In this document: piece by piece, positions 16,332 to 25,312 of the stretch
Position numbering within the stretch: position 1 is the stretch's first letter
Layout: every line of letters starts with the position of its first letter
Assembly: GCF_020216025.1 (NCBI RefSeq)
Contig: NZ_JAIWNC010000015.1
Coordinates: 1-64,000 of the forward strand
Reading direction: 5' to 3'
DNA: 64,000 nucleotides
Source: Jidongwangia harbinensis
GTDB taxonomy: Bacteria; Actinomycetota; Actinomycetes; Mycobacteriales; Micromonosporaceae
Made by a program: the position numbers and the translations under genes
Notes under the pieces: generated by a model
What the model saw: only the letters and a program-made list of their open reading frames with translations
Databases searched by the model: none
Told to the model about the DNA's origin: nothing

Positions 16332-16946
16332 TCAGGCCGCGACCGGGAACGCGAACTGGAACGCGAGCCGTTCGTCCGCTCCGGCCGCCAGGTTCTCCAG
16401 CACGTCGTCCAGTTCGATCAGCGCCTCCCACGGCGTGCGGCCGCTGTGCTCCACCACCCGCTGCTCCAGCTCCGGCAGCCGGTTGCCCTTCCAGATCTTG
16501 TCGGCGAGGGTCACCAGCAGATCGTCCGTCGTGACGTCCGGCGCGGTCCAGGAGCCGTGGGTGCCGGCGAAACGGGCCAGGTGCTGGGGTACGCCGTAGC
16601 GCAGCAGCAGCCGCTCGCCGGCCGCCTCGTGCGCGGAGCCCGGGCCGGACAACTCCTCCGGGTGAAGCACCTTGCCGATGTCGTGGCTGGCGGCACCGAA
16701 CAGCACCGCGGTGGTGTCGAACGGCACCGTGGGCCAGCACCGTCCCAGCGCGTCGGTCAGGGTCCACGCCACGTCGTGCACCAGGCGCAGGTGGGCGCCG
16801 AGCCGGGGCGGTGCCTGCAGGTCCAGCAGCAGTTCGGCGGCCGGGGCGGGCAGCGGCCGCAACGCCGAGGCGGTCAACGCGCGTTCCAGCGGGGAGGCGG
16901 TCACCCCGGCAAGGGTAGCCACGCGCCCACCGGTCCTCCGGCGCAC
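16332..16946 (-). CDS. HD-domain phosphohydrolase-like protein
   Basis: Up to 204 residues with an HD superfamily metal-binding core. The first His is in LVHDVAWTL, the HD pair is in LFGAASHDIGKVLHP, another His is in GTHGSW, and the distal Asp is in VTLADKIWKGN; together they give the H-HD-D metal set. HD proteins of this size usually hydrolyse nucleotides or phosphoesters; the substrate is unknown. The start is uncertain: 16946 gives the full frame, while GTG 16922 (8 residues shorter) is also plausible. It is convergent with the hydrolase operon (14 nt gap) and divergent from the large sensor gene. Confidence 0.75.
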   Translation of the reverse strand: MRRRTGGRVATLAGVTASPLERALTASALRPLPAPAAELLLDLQAPPRLGAHLRLVHDVAWTLTDALGRCWPTVPFDTTAVLFGAASHDIGKVLHPEELSGPGSAHEAAGERLLLRYGVPQHLARFAGTHGSWTAPDVTTDDLLVTLADKIWKGNRLPELEQRVVEHSGRTPWEALIELDDVLENLAAGADERLAFQFAFPVAA

Positions 16947-17016
16947 TCCCGCTGAAGGACCGACCGCGCGGTGTTACGGTGCAGAACTTGCCGGTGGAAC
17001 AGGGACGGGAGGGTGG

Positions 17017-20000
17017 ATGGGCGCGGGCTCGGACGGCGTCCTGCCGCGGCAACTGCGGACTGCCTTCGAGCGCGGCGGCGAGATGGGCCGCCGGATGCTG
17101 GCGATGGACTGGTCCTCCTCACCGCTCGGCCCGCCCGCGCAGTGGCCGGCGGAACTGCGCCAGGCCGTCGCCACCATGCTCGCGTCGCGCGCCCAGATCG
17201 TGCTGTTCTACGGGCCGGACTACTGCGCGCTCTACAACGACGCGTACATCGTCACGATGGGCAGCAAGCACCCCGGCTACCTCGGTGCGCCCGGCCGCCA
17301 GATGTGGTCCGAGACCTGGTCGGTGCTGCAGGAACTGTTCGATGGCGTGGTGCGGGCCGACGAGTCGTACTGGGCCACCGACCACCCGTTCACGCTGGAA
17401 CGGTACGGCTTCCTCGAGGAGACGTACTTCGACATCTCGTACGACCCGATCCGGGCCGACGACGGCTCGGTGCGCGGCGTCTTCTGCATCGTCAGCGACA
17501 CCACCGGACGGGTGCTGGGCGCGCGCCGGGTGCGTGCCCTGAGCGCCCTCGGGTCCCGGCTGGCCGACGCGCCCGACCAGGCCACGCTGGGCGCCCGGGT
17601 GGCCGAGTGGTTCGGCGAGAACGGCGCCGACGTGCCGTTCGCCGCGCTCTACCTGAACGACCCCGCCGAGGGCGGCGAGCCGACCCTGGCGAGCGCGGCG
17701 GGCGCGCCGGCGGAGGCCTTCGGCAGGCGGTACGACCAGGTCCGCGAGTCCATCGCCGAGGTGCTGCGGTCCAGCCGCCCGGACCGGTTGCCCGCCGCGA
17801 CGACCTGCGATCCGCCGCCACCGTCGGCCGCCGCCGAGGCCCTGGTGCTGCCGGTCGGCGTGGGCACCGGCAACGTCGGGGTGCTGGTCCTCGGGCTGAG
17901 CCGGTACCTGGCACTGGACCGGGGCTACTCCGACTTCCTGGAACTGACCAACGGGCAGATCTCCCGGGCCGTCGCCAACCTCCGCGCGTACGAGCAGGAA
18001 CGCCGCCGCGCCGCCGACCTGGCCGCGCTGGACGCCGCCAAGACGAACTTCTTCTCCAATGTCAGTCACGAGTTCCGTACCCCGCTGACGTTGATCCTGG
18101 GCCCGCTGGAGGACCTGCTCGACATGCCGGCGCTGCCCGCGGCGATGCGCGAGCGGCTGGAACCGATGCAGCGCAACGGCCTGCGCCTGCTGAAGCTGGT
18201 CAACACGGTGCTGGACTTCTCCCGGCTGGAGTCCGGGCGGCTGCGCGCCGCGTACCGGCCCACCGACCTGTCCGACTACACCGCGCGGCTGGCCAGCACG
18301 TTCCGGTCCGCGATCGAACGGGCCGGGCTGCGGCTCGAGGTGGACACCCCGCCGCTGCCCGCGCCGGTGCTGGTGGACCGCGAGATGTGGGAGAAGATCG
18401 TCTTCAACCTGCTCTCCAACGCGGTGAAATTCACCCGGGTGGGGCAGATCACCGTGCGGGTCTCCGTGCAGGACGACGACGCGGTGCTCGAGGTCGCCGA
18501 CACCGGCGTGGGCGTGCCGCCGGCCGAGCAGAAGCTGCTCTTCGACCGGTTCCACCGGGTCAGCAGCACCTGGTCGCGCAGCCACGAGGGCACCGGTATC
18601 GGGCTGGCGCTGGTGCACGAGCTGGCCGAACTGCACGGCGGCACCGCCACCGCGCAGAGCGAACTGGGCCGGGGCAGCACGTTCACGGTGCGGATCCCGT
18701 TCGGCACCGCCCACCTGCCGGCCGACCGGATCCTGGCGGACGACGGCGCGGAGACCGAGATGGAGCCGCGCCTCTACGTCGAGGAGGCGCGCTGGTGGGC
18801 CGGCGGTCCGGTGCCCGAGACCCCGGAACAGTCGGCCGGTGAGGTCCAGCCCGGGCGGCGGGGCCGGGTCCTGCTCGCCGACGACAACGCCGACCTGCGT
18901 GACCACGTCGCCCGGCTGCTGCGCCCGCACTGGGAGGTGACCGCGGTCGCGGACGGCCAGGAGGCGCTGGACCGGGCCGTGGCCCAGCCCTTCGACCTGG
19001 TCCTCACGGACGTGATGATGCCGCGGCTGGACGGCTTCGGGCTGATCAAGGCGTTGCGGGCGGACGAACGTACCCGGGATGTGCCGATCGTGGTCCTGTC
19101 CGCCCGGGCCGGCGAGGAGTCCTCCGTGGAGGGGCTCACCGCGGGTGCCGACGACTATCTGGTCAAGCCGTTCTCCGCGCGGGACCTCACCGCCCGGGTC
19201 CGCGCCAACCTGGAGCTGGGGCAGGTCCGCCGGCAGATCATCAGCCGGCTGCGCGGGCTGGTCGACGCGGCCGCCGCGGTCAACACCGTGCGGACCACGG
19301 CCGAGGTGCTGGACATGGCGGCGCGTCACGTCCGGGCGATGACCGCGGCCGGCCGGGTGGTGGTGACCGCGCCCGGCGCCCGGTCCGAGGTGGACGGCGG
19401 CGCCGACGCGGGCGCCGGGCCGGACGCCGTGCTGCCGCTGCCGGACACGTCCGGCGCCGCGCTCGGCGAGCTGCGGGTCTGGGCCGGCGAGGACGGCCGG
19501 CCCGAGCCGGTGCTGCTCACCCAGCTGGCCCGGCTGATCGGCCTGCGGCTGGAGAACGCCCGCCTCTACGAGGCGGAACACCGGATCGCCAGCACGCTGC
19601 AGCACAGCCTGCTGCCGCAGTCGCTGCCGCGGGTGCCCGGGGCCATCGTGGCCAGCCGGTACGTGCCGGGCAGCAGCGAGGCGGAGGTGGGCGGCGACTG
19701 GTACGACGTGATCCTGGCCCCCGACGACCAGCTGTTCCTGGTGATCGGCGACGTGGTCGGCAAGGGCGTGCAGGCCGCCGCCGGGATGGGTCAGCTCCGC
19801 AACGCGCTCCGGGCGTACATCCTGGAGGGTTTCGACTGCGGCGAGGCCCTGACCCGCCTCAACCGCCTGGTGGACAACCTGGGCCGGCGGCAGTTCGCCA
19901 CCGTGGTGTGCGTGCGGTTCGACCCGCGCAGCCGGCAGCTGCACTACTCGTCCGCGGGACATCCCTCGCCGGTGCTGGTGACCCCGGGGCGGCTTGGCTC

Positions 20001-20664
20001 GTTCCTCTACTCGTCGGCGCTGGGTCCACCGGTCGGCGCGCTCAGCGACGTGACGTATCCGACGCGGGAGACCGAACTGGGTGCCGGAGACCGGCTCCTG
20101 CTCTACACCGACGGCCTGGTCGAGGACCGCAAGGCCGGCATCGACAGCGGACTGACGGAGCTCACCTCGAACGCCGCCACGCCCGCCGAACACGTGGAGG
20201 ATCTGCTGGACTCGCTGCTCGAGAAGGTGGTCCGGCAGACCCGGCGCGACGACATCGCCCTGCTCGCCCTGCAGGTGACCGAGCCGCGCGAGTTCGTCCT
20301 GCGGCTGCCCGCCGACCCCAACCGGCTCAGCGTGCTGCGCCGGCGCCTGGACGACTTCCTCACCGCGCACGAGGTGCCGGAGAACGACGTCTTCGACCTC
20401 ACCGTGGCCGTGTCGGAGGCGGTGGCGAACGCCATCGAACACCCGATAGAGCCCCGCGAGCCGGTGGTCACGGTGGAGGCGAGCCTGGCCGACGACGCGG
20501 TGGTGATCACGGTACGGGACACCGGGCGCTGGCGGCCGTCGACGTCGGCGGGTTTCCGCGGTCGCGGCCTGGCGCTGATCGGGGCGCTGTCCGAGCTGTC
20601 CGTGGTGCGGTCCGACTCGGGCACGTCGGTGACGCTGCGCCGGCCGCTCGGCGCGGCCGGCTGA
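17017..20664 (+). CDS. Hybrid histidine kinase-receiver-SpoIIE phosphatase-RsbW-like fusion
   Basis: A 1215-residue cytosolic signalling protein without transmembrane segments. Order of domains: PAS-like (about 25-165); GAF-like (about 175-325); HisKA with H351 in SHEFRTP; HATPase_c with N-box N468 and DTGVG from D495; receiver with phospho-acceptor D665 and a LVKPF lysine; a second GAF-like region (about 740-860); SpoIIE/PP2C phosphatase with GGDWYD (D894), IGDVVGKG and LLYTDGL/DD metal sites; and a C-terminal RsbW-type HATPase with N-box around N1138. This joins a complete two-component phosphorelay to both halves of a partner-switching module. A STAS protein, the expected phosphatase/kinase substrate, is encoded convergently 6 nt away. 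GGGAGGGTGG precedes the ATG. Confidence 0.93.
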   Translation: MGAGSDGVLPRQLRTAFERGGEMGRRMLAMDWSSSPLGPPAQWPAELRQAVATMLASRAQIVLFYGPDYCALYNDAYIVTMGSKHPGYLGAPGRQMWSETWSVLQELFDGVVRADESYWATDHPFTLERYGFLEETYFDISYDPIRADDGSVRGVFCIVSDTTGRVLGARRVRALSALGSRLADAPDQATLGARVAEWFGENGADVPFAALYLNDPAEGGEPTLASAAGAPAEAFGRRYDQVRESIAEVLRSSRPDRLPAATTCDPPPPSAAAEALVLPVGVGTGNVGVLVLGLSRYLALDRGYSDFLELTNGQISRAVANLRAYEQERRRAADLAALDAAKTNFFSNVSHEFRTPLTLILGPLEDLLDMPALPAAMRERLEPMQRNGLRLLKLVNTVLDFSRLESGRLRAAYRPTDLSDYTARLASTFRSAIERAGLRLEVDTPPLPAPVLVDREMWEKIVFNLLSNAVKFTRVGQITVRVSVQDDDAVLEVADTGVGVPPAEQKLLFDRFHRVSSTWSRSHEGTGIGLALVHELAELHGGTATAQSELGRGSTFTVRIPFGTAHLPADRILADDGAETEMEPRLYVEEARWWAGGPVPETPEQSAGEVQPGRRGRVLLADDNADLRDHVARLLRPHWEVTAVADGQEALDRAVAQPFDLVLTDVMMPRLDGFGLIKALRADERTRDVPIVVLSARAGEESSVEGLTAGADDYLVKPFSARDLTARVRANLELGQVRRQIISRLRGLVDAAAAVNTVRTTAEVLDMAARHVRAMTAAGRVVVTAPGARSEVDGGADAGAGPDAVLPLPDTSGAALGELRVWAGEDGRPEPVLLTQLARLIGLRLENARLYEAEHRIASTLQHSLLPQSLPRVPGAIVASRYVPGSSEAEVGGDWYDVILAPDDQLFLVIGDVVGKGVQAAAGMGQLRNALRAYILEGFDCGEALTRLNRLVDNLGRRQFATVVCVRFDPRSRQLHYSSAGHPSPVLVTPGRLGSFLYSSALGPPVGALSDVTYPTRETELGAGDRLLLYTDGLVEDRKAGIDSGLTELTSNAATPAEHVEDLLDSLLEKVVRQTRRDDIALLALQVTEPREFVLRLPADPNRLSVLRRRLDDFLTAHEVPENDVFDLTVAVSEAVANAIEHPIEPREPVVTVEASLADDAVVITVRDTGRWRPSTSAGFRGRGLALIGALSELSVVRSDSGTSVTLRRPLGAAG

Positions 20665-20670
20665 GTTCGC

Positions 20671-20979
20671 TCAGCTCTTCAGCCAGGGCTGGCCGCTCAG
20701 CCCGGAGATGTCCAGGACGCGGCGCACCTGCGGGGACGGCAGGACCTCCAGCGTCTCCGGGTAGCGCTCGGCGAGCCGGACCAGCGCGTGGATGGCCGCC
20801 GAGTCGAAGAACGTGACACCGCGCAGGTCCAGCGTCGCCGCGCGGGCCGAGTCGCGGGTGGCCGCGGAGATCATGTCGCCGGCCGTGGACATGTCGACCT
20901 CGCCGGTCACGACCACGGTGACGCGGTCACCGTCGACCGCACCGGTCGCCGAGAAGATGTCGGGGTCGTCTTGATCCAC
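20671..20979 (-). CDS. STAS-domain anti-sigma factor antagonist
   Basis: A 102-residue single STAS domain protein. The strand-helix pattern VTVVVTGEVDMSTAGDM is followed by LDLRGVTFFDSAAIHALVRLAERYP, in which the Ser of the FDSAAIH segment is the usual phosphorylation site of SpoIIAA/RsbV-type antagonists. The expected role is a switch that binds an anti-sigma kinase when unphosphorylated. It is convergent with the fusion protein that carries both an RsbW-like kinase domain and a SpoIIE phosphatase, so the pair probably act together. The sigma factor target is not encoded nearby. The start is GTG, with an AT-containing TGTAAT about 8-10 nt upstream, suggesting a short or absent leader. Confidence 0.88.
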   Translation of the reverse strand: MDQDDPDIFSATGAVDGDRVTVVVTGEVDMSTAGDMISAATRDSARAATLDLRGVTFFDSAAIHALVRLAERYPETLEVLPSPQVRRVLDISGLSGQPWLKS

Positions 20980-21107
20980 GCTGACACGATTACACAGGGG
21001 GTCAGGGGCGGCAAGAACCGGTTCATTATGGGCAACGGACCCGTTACCCGACCGTGGCCGTACCGGACGCCGGCGGCCGTGCCGACGTACGGCGATAGGC
21101 TGTGGCT

Positions 21108-21965
21108 ATGACGGTTCGTGCCCCATTGGTCCCGGGTCAGCAGTCGCCGTGGCGGGCGGTGCCGCCGCAGATCCCCCGTCCGGAGTACGTCGGCAAGAAG
21201 CGCCCGAAAGAGTGGCGCGGCTCGCACGTCCAGACCCCCGAGACGATCGAGAAGATGCGGATCGCGGGCCGGCTCGCCGCCCAGGCCACCCAGCTGGCCG
21301 GCGAGCACTGCAAGCCGGGCGTGACCACCGACGAGATCGACCGGGTGGTGCACGAGTTCCTCTGCGACCACGGCGCGTACCCGTCCACGCTCGGCTACAA
21401 GGGTTTTCCCAAGTCGTGCTGCACGTCGCTGAACGAGGTGATCTGCCACGGCATCCCGGACTCGACGGTGCTGGCCGACGGCGACATCATCAACGTCGAC
21501 GTCACCGCGTTCCTGAACGGCGTGCACGGCGACACCGACGCCACGTTCTGCGTCGGCGAGGTCAGCGACGAGGTCCGGCTGCTGGTCGAACGCACCCACG
21601 AGGCGATGATGCGGGGCATCCGCACGGTCGCCCCGGGTCGGCCGATCAACGCCATCGGCCGGGTGATCGAGGCCTACGCACGGCGTTTCGGGTACGGCGT
21701 GGTCCGCGACTTCACCGGGCACGGCATCGGCGAGACGTTCCACTCCGGGCTGTACATCCCGCACTACGACAACCCGCGCCTGGACGCCGTCATGGAACCC
21801 GGCATGACGTTCACCATCGAACCGATGATCACGCTCGGCACCCACGAGTACCACATGTGGGACGACGGCTGGACCGTCGTCACCAAGGACCTGAAGTGGA
21901 CCGCCCAGTTCGAGCACACCCTGGTGGTCACGGACGACGGGTACGAGATCCTGACGCTCCCGTGA
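21108..21965 (+). CDS. map: Methionine aminopeptidase, type I
   Basis: A 285-residue dimetal enzyme that removes the initiator Met from nascent proteins. The substrate His is in EVICHGIP; metal ligands are the two Asp of [20 protein letters not shown], the His of FTGHGIG, the Glu of TIEPM and the Glu of QFEHTL. Residues 1-40 form an extension containing a PxxP-rich segment ([18 protein letters not shown]) that resembles the MapB-type linker of actinobacterial enzymes with an SH3-binding motif. ATG 21108 is chosen over GTG 21102. A TAGGCT -10-like element lies about 11 nt upstream, so the transcript leader is short. The stop overlaps the next gene's GTG. Confidence 0.95.
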   Translation: MTVRAPLVPGQQSPWRAVPPQIPRPEYVGKKRPKEWRGSHVQTPETIEKMRIAGRLAAQATQLAGEHCKPGVTTDEIDRVVHEFLCDHGAYPSTLGYKGFPKSCCTSLNEVICHGIPDSTVLADGDIINVDVTAFLNGVHGDTDATFCVGEVSDEVRLLVERTHEAMMRGIRTVAPGRPINAIGRVIEAYARRFGYGVVRDFTGHGIGETFHSGLYIPHYDNPRLDAVMEPGMTFTIEPMITLGTHEYHMWDDGWTVVTKDLKWTAQFEHTLVVTDDGYEILTLP

Positions 21966-22672
21966 CCACCGGCACGCACCCGCCGCCGGAGCACCACCAC
22001 GCCGACGTCTCCGGCGGCTGGCTCCGGGCCGCCACGTTCGGCGCGATGGACGGCCTGGTCACCAACATCGCGCTGATCGCCGGCGTGGGCGGTGGCGGGG
22101 CGGACCGCCGCACGCTGATCCTCACCGGCGTGGCCGGCCTGATCGCCGGCGCCATCTCGATGGGGATCGGCGAGTACACCAGCGTGCGCACCCAGAACGA
22201 GCAGGTCGCCGCGGAACTCGCCAAGGAACTCCGGGAGCTGCGGCTGAACCCGGAGGGCGAGGCCGACGAACTGGTCGACGCGTGGACCGCCCGCGGCCTG
22301 CCGGCGGACCTGGCCCGGCAGGTCGCCGACGTGCTGAAGGCGCACCCGGAGCAGGCGCTGCGGGTGCACGCCCAGGAGGAGCTGGGTGTGGTGCCGGACG
22401 AACTGCCCGGCCCGTGGACCGCGGCGGCGTCGTCGTTCGTGTGCTTCTCGATCGGTGCGCTGGTGCCGCTGCTGACGTACCTGCTGGGCTTCGACAGCCT
22501 GTGGCTGGCGCTCGCGGTGGGCGGGGTCGGGCTGTTCGCGGCCGGGGCGCTGATCGCCCGGTTCACCGGCCGGTCCTGGGTGCTCAGCGGCGGGCGACAG
22601 TTCCTGCTGGGCGCGCTGGCGACCGCCGTCACCTACGGCGTGGGCACGCTGATCGGCGTGGGCGTCGCCTGA
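21962..22672 (+). CDS. VIT1/CCC1-family iron/manganese transporter
   Basis: A 236-residue membrane protein of the VIT1/CCC1 family, whose members move Fe2+ or Mn2+. The signature first helix [19 protein letters not shown] and the second [22 protein letters not shown] (containing the conserved Met and Glu) are present. A cytosolic helical metal-binding domain (about 75-140) and three C-terminal helices follow. The GTG start overlaps the map stop by 4 nt, indicating co-translation. No regulator is adjacent. Confidence 0.9.
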   Translation: MTTGTHPPPEHHHADVSGGWLRAATFGAMDGLVTNIALIAGVGGGGADRRTLILTGVAGLIAGAISMGIGEYTSVRTQNEQVAAELAKELRELRLNPEGEADELVDAWTARGLPADLARQVADVLKAHPEQALRVHAQEELGVVPDELPGPWTAAASSFVCFSIGALVPLLTYLLGFDSLWLALAVGGVGLFAAGALIARFTGRSWVLSGGRQFLLGALATAVTYGVGTLIGVGVA

Positions 22673-22699
22673 CCGTCTGGCCGAACAGGGCGGCCCGTT

Positions 22700-23410
22700 C
22701 TAGTCGAACAGGGCGGCCAGGGTGCCGTCCACCGGGCGGCCGCGGGCGGTCAGATCGGCCGCCTGGGTCTTCAGCACCGCGGCGAGTTCCTGCATGTCGG
22801 CGCCGGCCAGCCCGGTGCGCTTGACCGCGTCCGCCCGGTTCCGGAAGTAGGTCCGGGACAACAGCCCGGTCACCATGGCCGCGTGCAGCCGGGCCTCGGC
22901 GATCAGCACCAGGGCCGCGTCGGTGTCGTACCACTCGGCCAGCCGCACCGCCCGGGCGTGCGCCGACGAGGCGATGCACCAGTTGCGCCGGGCCAGGGTG
23001 CTGAACTCGGCCGGCCGGGCCTCGGCCAGCCGGCCCAGGTGCGCGTCCCGCTGGGCGGCGAACCAGCCGTGCGGGTCGAACAGCGCCCTGGTGGTGAGGA
23101 AGCGGTCCGCGACGAGTGGCCACCGGGGCGTGAGTTCCCGGGCCCGGCGCAGCCCCTCGTCCGCGGTCACCACGGACAGGTCGACCAGGATGCCGTCGAC
23201 CCGGCGCAGCGACGGGCGCGGACCGGTGCCCGGCCGGTACGTGACCACGACCAGGTTCACGTCACTGCCGTCGGTGTCGTCGCCGTGGGCCAGCGAACCG
23301 TGCACGCCGATCGCCTGGACGTCCGCGGACCAGCGTCGCTGCACCACGTCCCGGAGCCGCACGGCCAGGTATCCACGGGGGTTGGCGACGTCCATCTCGT
23401 CCTGCGTCAC
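22700..23410 (-). CDS. Nucleotidyltransferase-fold protein (MNT/aminoglycoside type)
   Basis: About 236 residues. The polymerase-beta-like nucleotidyltransferase motif is GVHGSLAHGDDTDGSDVNLVVV (about residues 33-54), with the GS and acidic residues needed for metal/NTP binding; the third Asp is in ILVDLSVV. A C-terminal helical domain (about 110-236) is similar to HEPN/KNTase-C bundles that pair with such domains. This could be a nucleotidyltransferase acting on a small molecule or protein; the substrate is unknown. GTG 23410 is preferred to an upstream ATG at 23476 because the extra segment lacks homology-like features. The stop region carries a 13-bp direct repeat also found at 22683-22695. 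Confidence 0.75.
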   Translation of the reverse strand: MTQDEMDVANPRGYLAVRLRDVVQRRWSADVQAIGVHGSLAHGDDTDGSDVNLVVVTYRPGTGPRPSLRRVDGILVDLSVVTADEGLRRARELTPRWPLVADRFLTTRALFDPHGWFAAQRDAHLGRLAEARPAEFSTLARRNWCIASSAHARAVRLAEWYDTDAALVLIAEARLHAAMVTGLLSRTYFRNRADAVKRTGLAGADMQELAAVLKTQAADLTARGRPVDGTLAALFD

Positions 23411-23541
23411 TCCGCCATTCTCGACCCCGAACGGCCATCGTGGCGGACCCGCGTCACCCGATCTCGGAGGCGTCATGCCGGGGTTGTCGCGGTTATCAGC
23501 TTTGTCCCGGTGCCGGCCGCCGGCCCGGCGGCGCGGAACGG

Positions 23542-23964
23542 TCAGGGCCGGCCGGGAAAGGGGACCGTGACCGGGCTGACCCCGGCGAGGCGTCGCCAGC
23601 GGGTGGCGCGCACCGCCGCCCCGGCAAGCGCGTCCACGGCGGTGGCCCGGTCGTCGTCGGCGGTGGCCGGCAGGGCGGCACGCCAGGCCGCCGCCACCCC
23701 CTGCTCGACCTCGATGGCGAGCTTGAGCGCGCTGCCGTGGTCGGTGACCTCGAACGGCAGCTGGTACCCGGCCGGCGCCGGCGCCGCGCTCGCGCGCAAC
23801 TCGTCCAGGCGGGCCACCAGCACGTCCCGCCGGTTGCGGTGGCCGGCCTCGGCGGTACGCGCCTCCGCCCGCGCACCGGCACCGTCGAGGTGCACGCCGA
23901 TCAGGCCGTAGGCATAGATCGCCGCTTCCTCGGCGGCCAGGGCCGCCGCCAGTTCCGCGCTCAT
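23542..23964 (-). CDS. Ferritin-like DUF4439 protein
   Basis: A 140-residue helical protein. Four helices with the ferritin-like pattern are seen: AAALAAEEAAIYAYGLIGVHL (about 5-26), RTAEAGHRNRRDVLVARLDEL, SALKLAIEVEQGVAAAWRAAL and DRATAVDALAGAAVRATRWRRLAGV. Carboxylate and His positions in helices 1 and 2 could bind metal, but the full di-iron set is not evident. No signal peptide is seen. The ATG overlaps the stop of the upstream lipoprotein gene by 4 nt, so the two proteins are made together and probably interact. The function is not known. Confidence 0.8.
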   Translation of the reverse strand: MSAELAAALAAEEAAIYAYGLIGVHLDGAGARAEARTAEAGHRNRRDVLVARLDELRASAAPAPAGYQLPFEVTDHGSALKLAIEVEQGVAAAWRAALPATADDDRATAVDALAGAAVRATRWRRLAGVSPVTVPFPGRP

Positions 23965-24473
23965 CGCAGCGCCTCGGCGTGGCTGCCCCGGCAGGCGGCG
24001 ATCGACCCGACCAGGGCGGCCCGCTCGGCCGGCACCTGCCGGGCCAGCGCGGCCGCGGTGCGCTGCGCCCGCCGTTCCGCGCTCCGCAGCCCGGACAGCG
24101 TCTCCCCGGGATCCGAGCCGGCCGGCGCCGACGACGCCGCGGCGGACGGCACGTTCCGCCCGATCACCCGGACGAGTTCCTCGAGGTGGGCGCGGTGGTC
24201 CGCGGCCAGCGGGTCGAGCCGCTTCGCCAGCGACGGCTGGGTGGCCACCGCCCGCTCGTACGCGGCGGACAGCGCCCGGGCCTCGTCCAGCACCGGCTGC
24301 AGCGGATCCGGCGCGGGCGGTTCCGGGTCGTCGCCGAACAGCCCGCATCCGGCCGGCGCGGCGACGCCGATGGCCGTGCCGACGGTCACTCCGAGCAGCC
24401 GGCGACGGGTATGTCCACCGCCCGTCCGGACGACCCCATTCGCCCCGTTCCCCACGCGGGTAGTCAACACCAT
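23961..24473 (-). CDS. Tat-type lipoprotein with helical bundle
   Basis: A 170-residue predicted surface lipoprotein. The N-terminus has a twin-arginine motif (GHTRRRLLGVT, about 18-28), a hydrophobic stretch and a lipobox (APAGC), so the mature protein would be folded in the cytosol, exported by Tat and lipid-anchored. The mature region is a predicted four-helix bundle with HRAHLEELV and RGSHAEAL segments. It is co-translated with the DUF4439 ferritin-like protein and read divergently from rimP. ATG 24473 is chosen because it places the Tat motif correctly; longer forms lack sense. The function is unknown. Confidence 0.75.
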   Translation of the reverse strand: MVLTTRVGNGANGVVRTGGGHTRRRLLGVTVGTAIGVAAPAGCGLFGDDPEPPAPDPLQPVLDEARALSAAYERAVATQPSLAKRLDPLAADHRAHLEELVRVIGRNVPSAAASSAPAGSDPGETLSGLRSAERRAQRTAAALARQVPAERAALVGSIAACRGSHAEALR

Positions 24474-24673
24474 CGGGGCACGGCCGTGGCGTCGCCCCCG
24501 CTGACCTGGGCATGCTGAGGATTCGGTGCGGCGCCGGACGGCCGAAGCGACCGGCGCGTTACGCTCTGCGCAGCCGCCGGGCGTTTCCTGCCCGGGGGCG
24601 TGCCGGTGTTTCCGGCGACCGGGCCGCGCCGCACCGGCGACGGGGTACCGGACAGGACTGAGGGGTGGCACCG

Positions 24674-25312
24674 ATGACGCAGCGTGGTCGCGCCGGCGCC
24701 CGTCCGGGATCGGGCGGACGCCGCTCCGACTCCCGTGGCCGGGGGGCCGCGGAGCCCCGTACCCCGGTAGCTCCGCGCATCGATCTGGCGGCCGCCAGAT
24801 CGGCCGTGCAGGCGGTGGTCGAGCCGGTGGTGTCCGCGGCCGGGTACGACCTGGAGGATCTCCGCCTGTCCCGGGCCGGGCGCCGCTTCCTGGTGCGGGT
24901 GCTGGTCGACGCGGACGGCGGCATCAGCCTGGACGACGTGGCGGCCGTCTCCCGCGACATCTCGCAGGCGCTGGACGCGGCCGAGGAGACCGGCGGGGAG
25001 CTGCTGGCCGGGGAGTACCAGCTGGAGGTGGGTTCGCCCGGCGTGGACCGGCCGCTGACGCTGCCCCGCCACTGGCGGCGGAACGTGGGCCGGCTGGTGG
25101 CCGTGAACGGCCGTACCGGACGGGTGACCGCCGCGGACGACGAGGGCATCGTGCTGGATGTCGACGGGGTGGCGCACGAGCTGGGCCACGCCGAACTCGG
25201 GCCGGGCAAGGTGCAGATCGAGTTCAAGCGCCTCGACGAGGCCGAGTTCGACGAAGAAGACGACGACGTAGACGACGAAGACGACGAGGATGGGGAGGGC
25301 GAGGAGAAGTGA
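24674..25312 (+). CDS. rimP: Ribosome maturation factor RimP
   Basis: A 212-residue protein needed for 30S subunit maturation. A basic disordered N-terminus (about 1-35) precedes the alpha/beta domain (about 36-115), which contains [42 protein letters not shown] and the hallmark [14 protein letters not shown]. The C-terminal SH3-like barrel (about 120-180) is followed by a strongly acidic tail ([21 protein letters not shown]). ATG 24674 is chosen over GTG 24665, which sits on the Shine-Dalgarno. The last codons overlap the nusA GTG, the usual rimP-nusA coupling. Confidence 0.95.
   Translation: MTQRGRAGARPGSGGRRSDSRGRGAAEPRTPVAPRIDLAAARSAVQAVVEPVVSAAGYDLEDLRLSRAGRRFLVRVLVDADGGISLDDVAAVSRDISQALDAAEETGGELLAGEYQLEVGSPGVDRPLTLPRHWRRNVGRLVAVNGRTGRVTAADDEGIVLDVDGVAHELGHAELGPGKVQIEFKRLDEAEFDEEDDDVDDEDDEDGEGEEK

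Noticed and set aside
22683-22718. 13-bp direct repeat GAACAGGGCGGCC as an attachment site
   Set aside because: The two copies are only 23 bp apart across a gene end, with no integrase or element between; likely local duplication.
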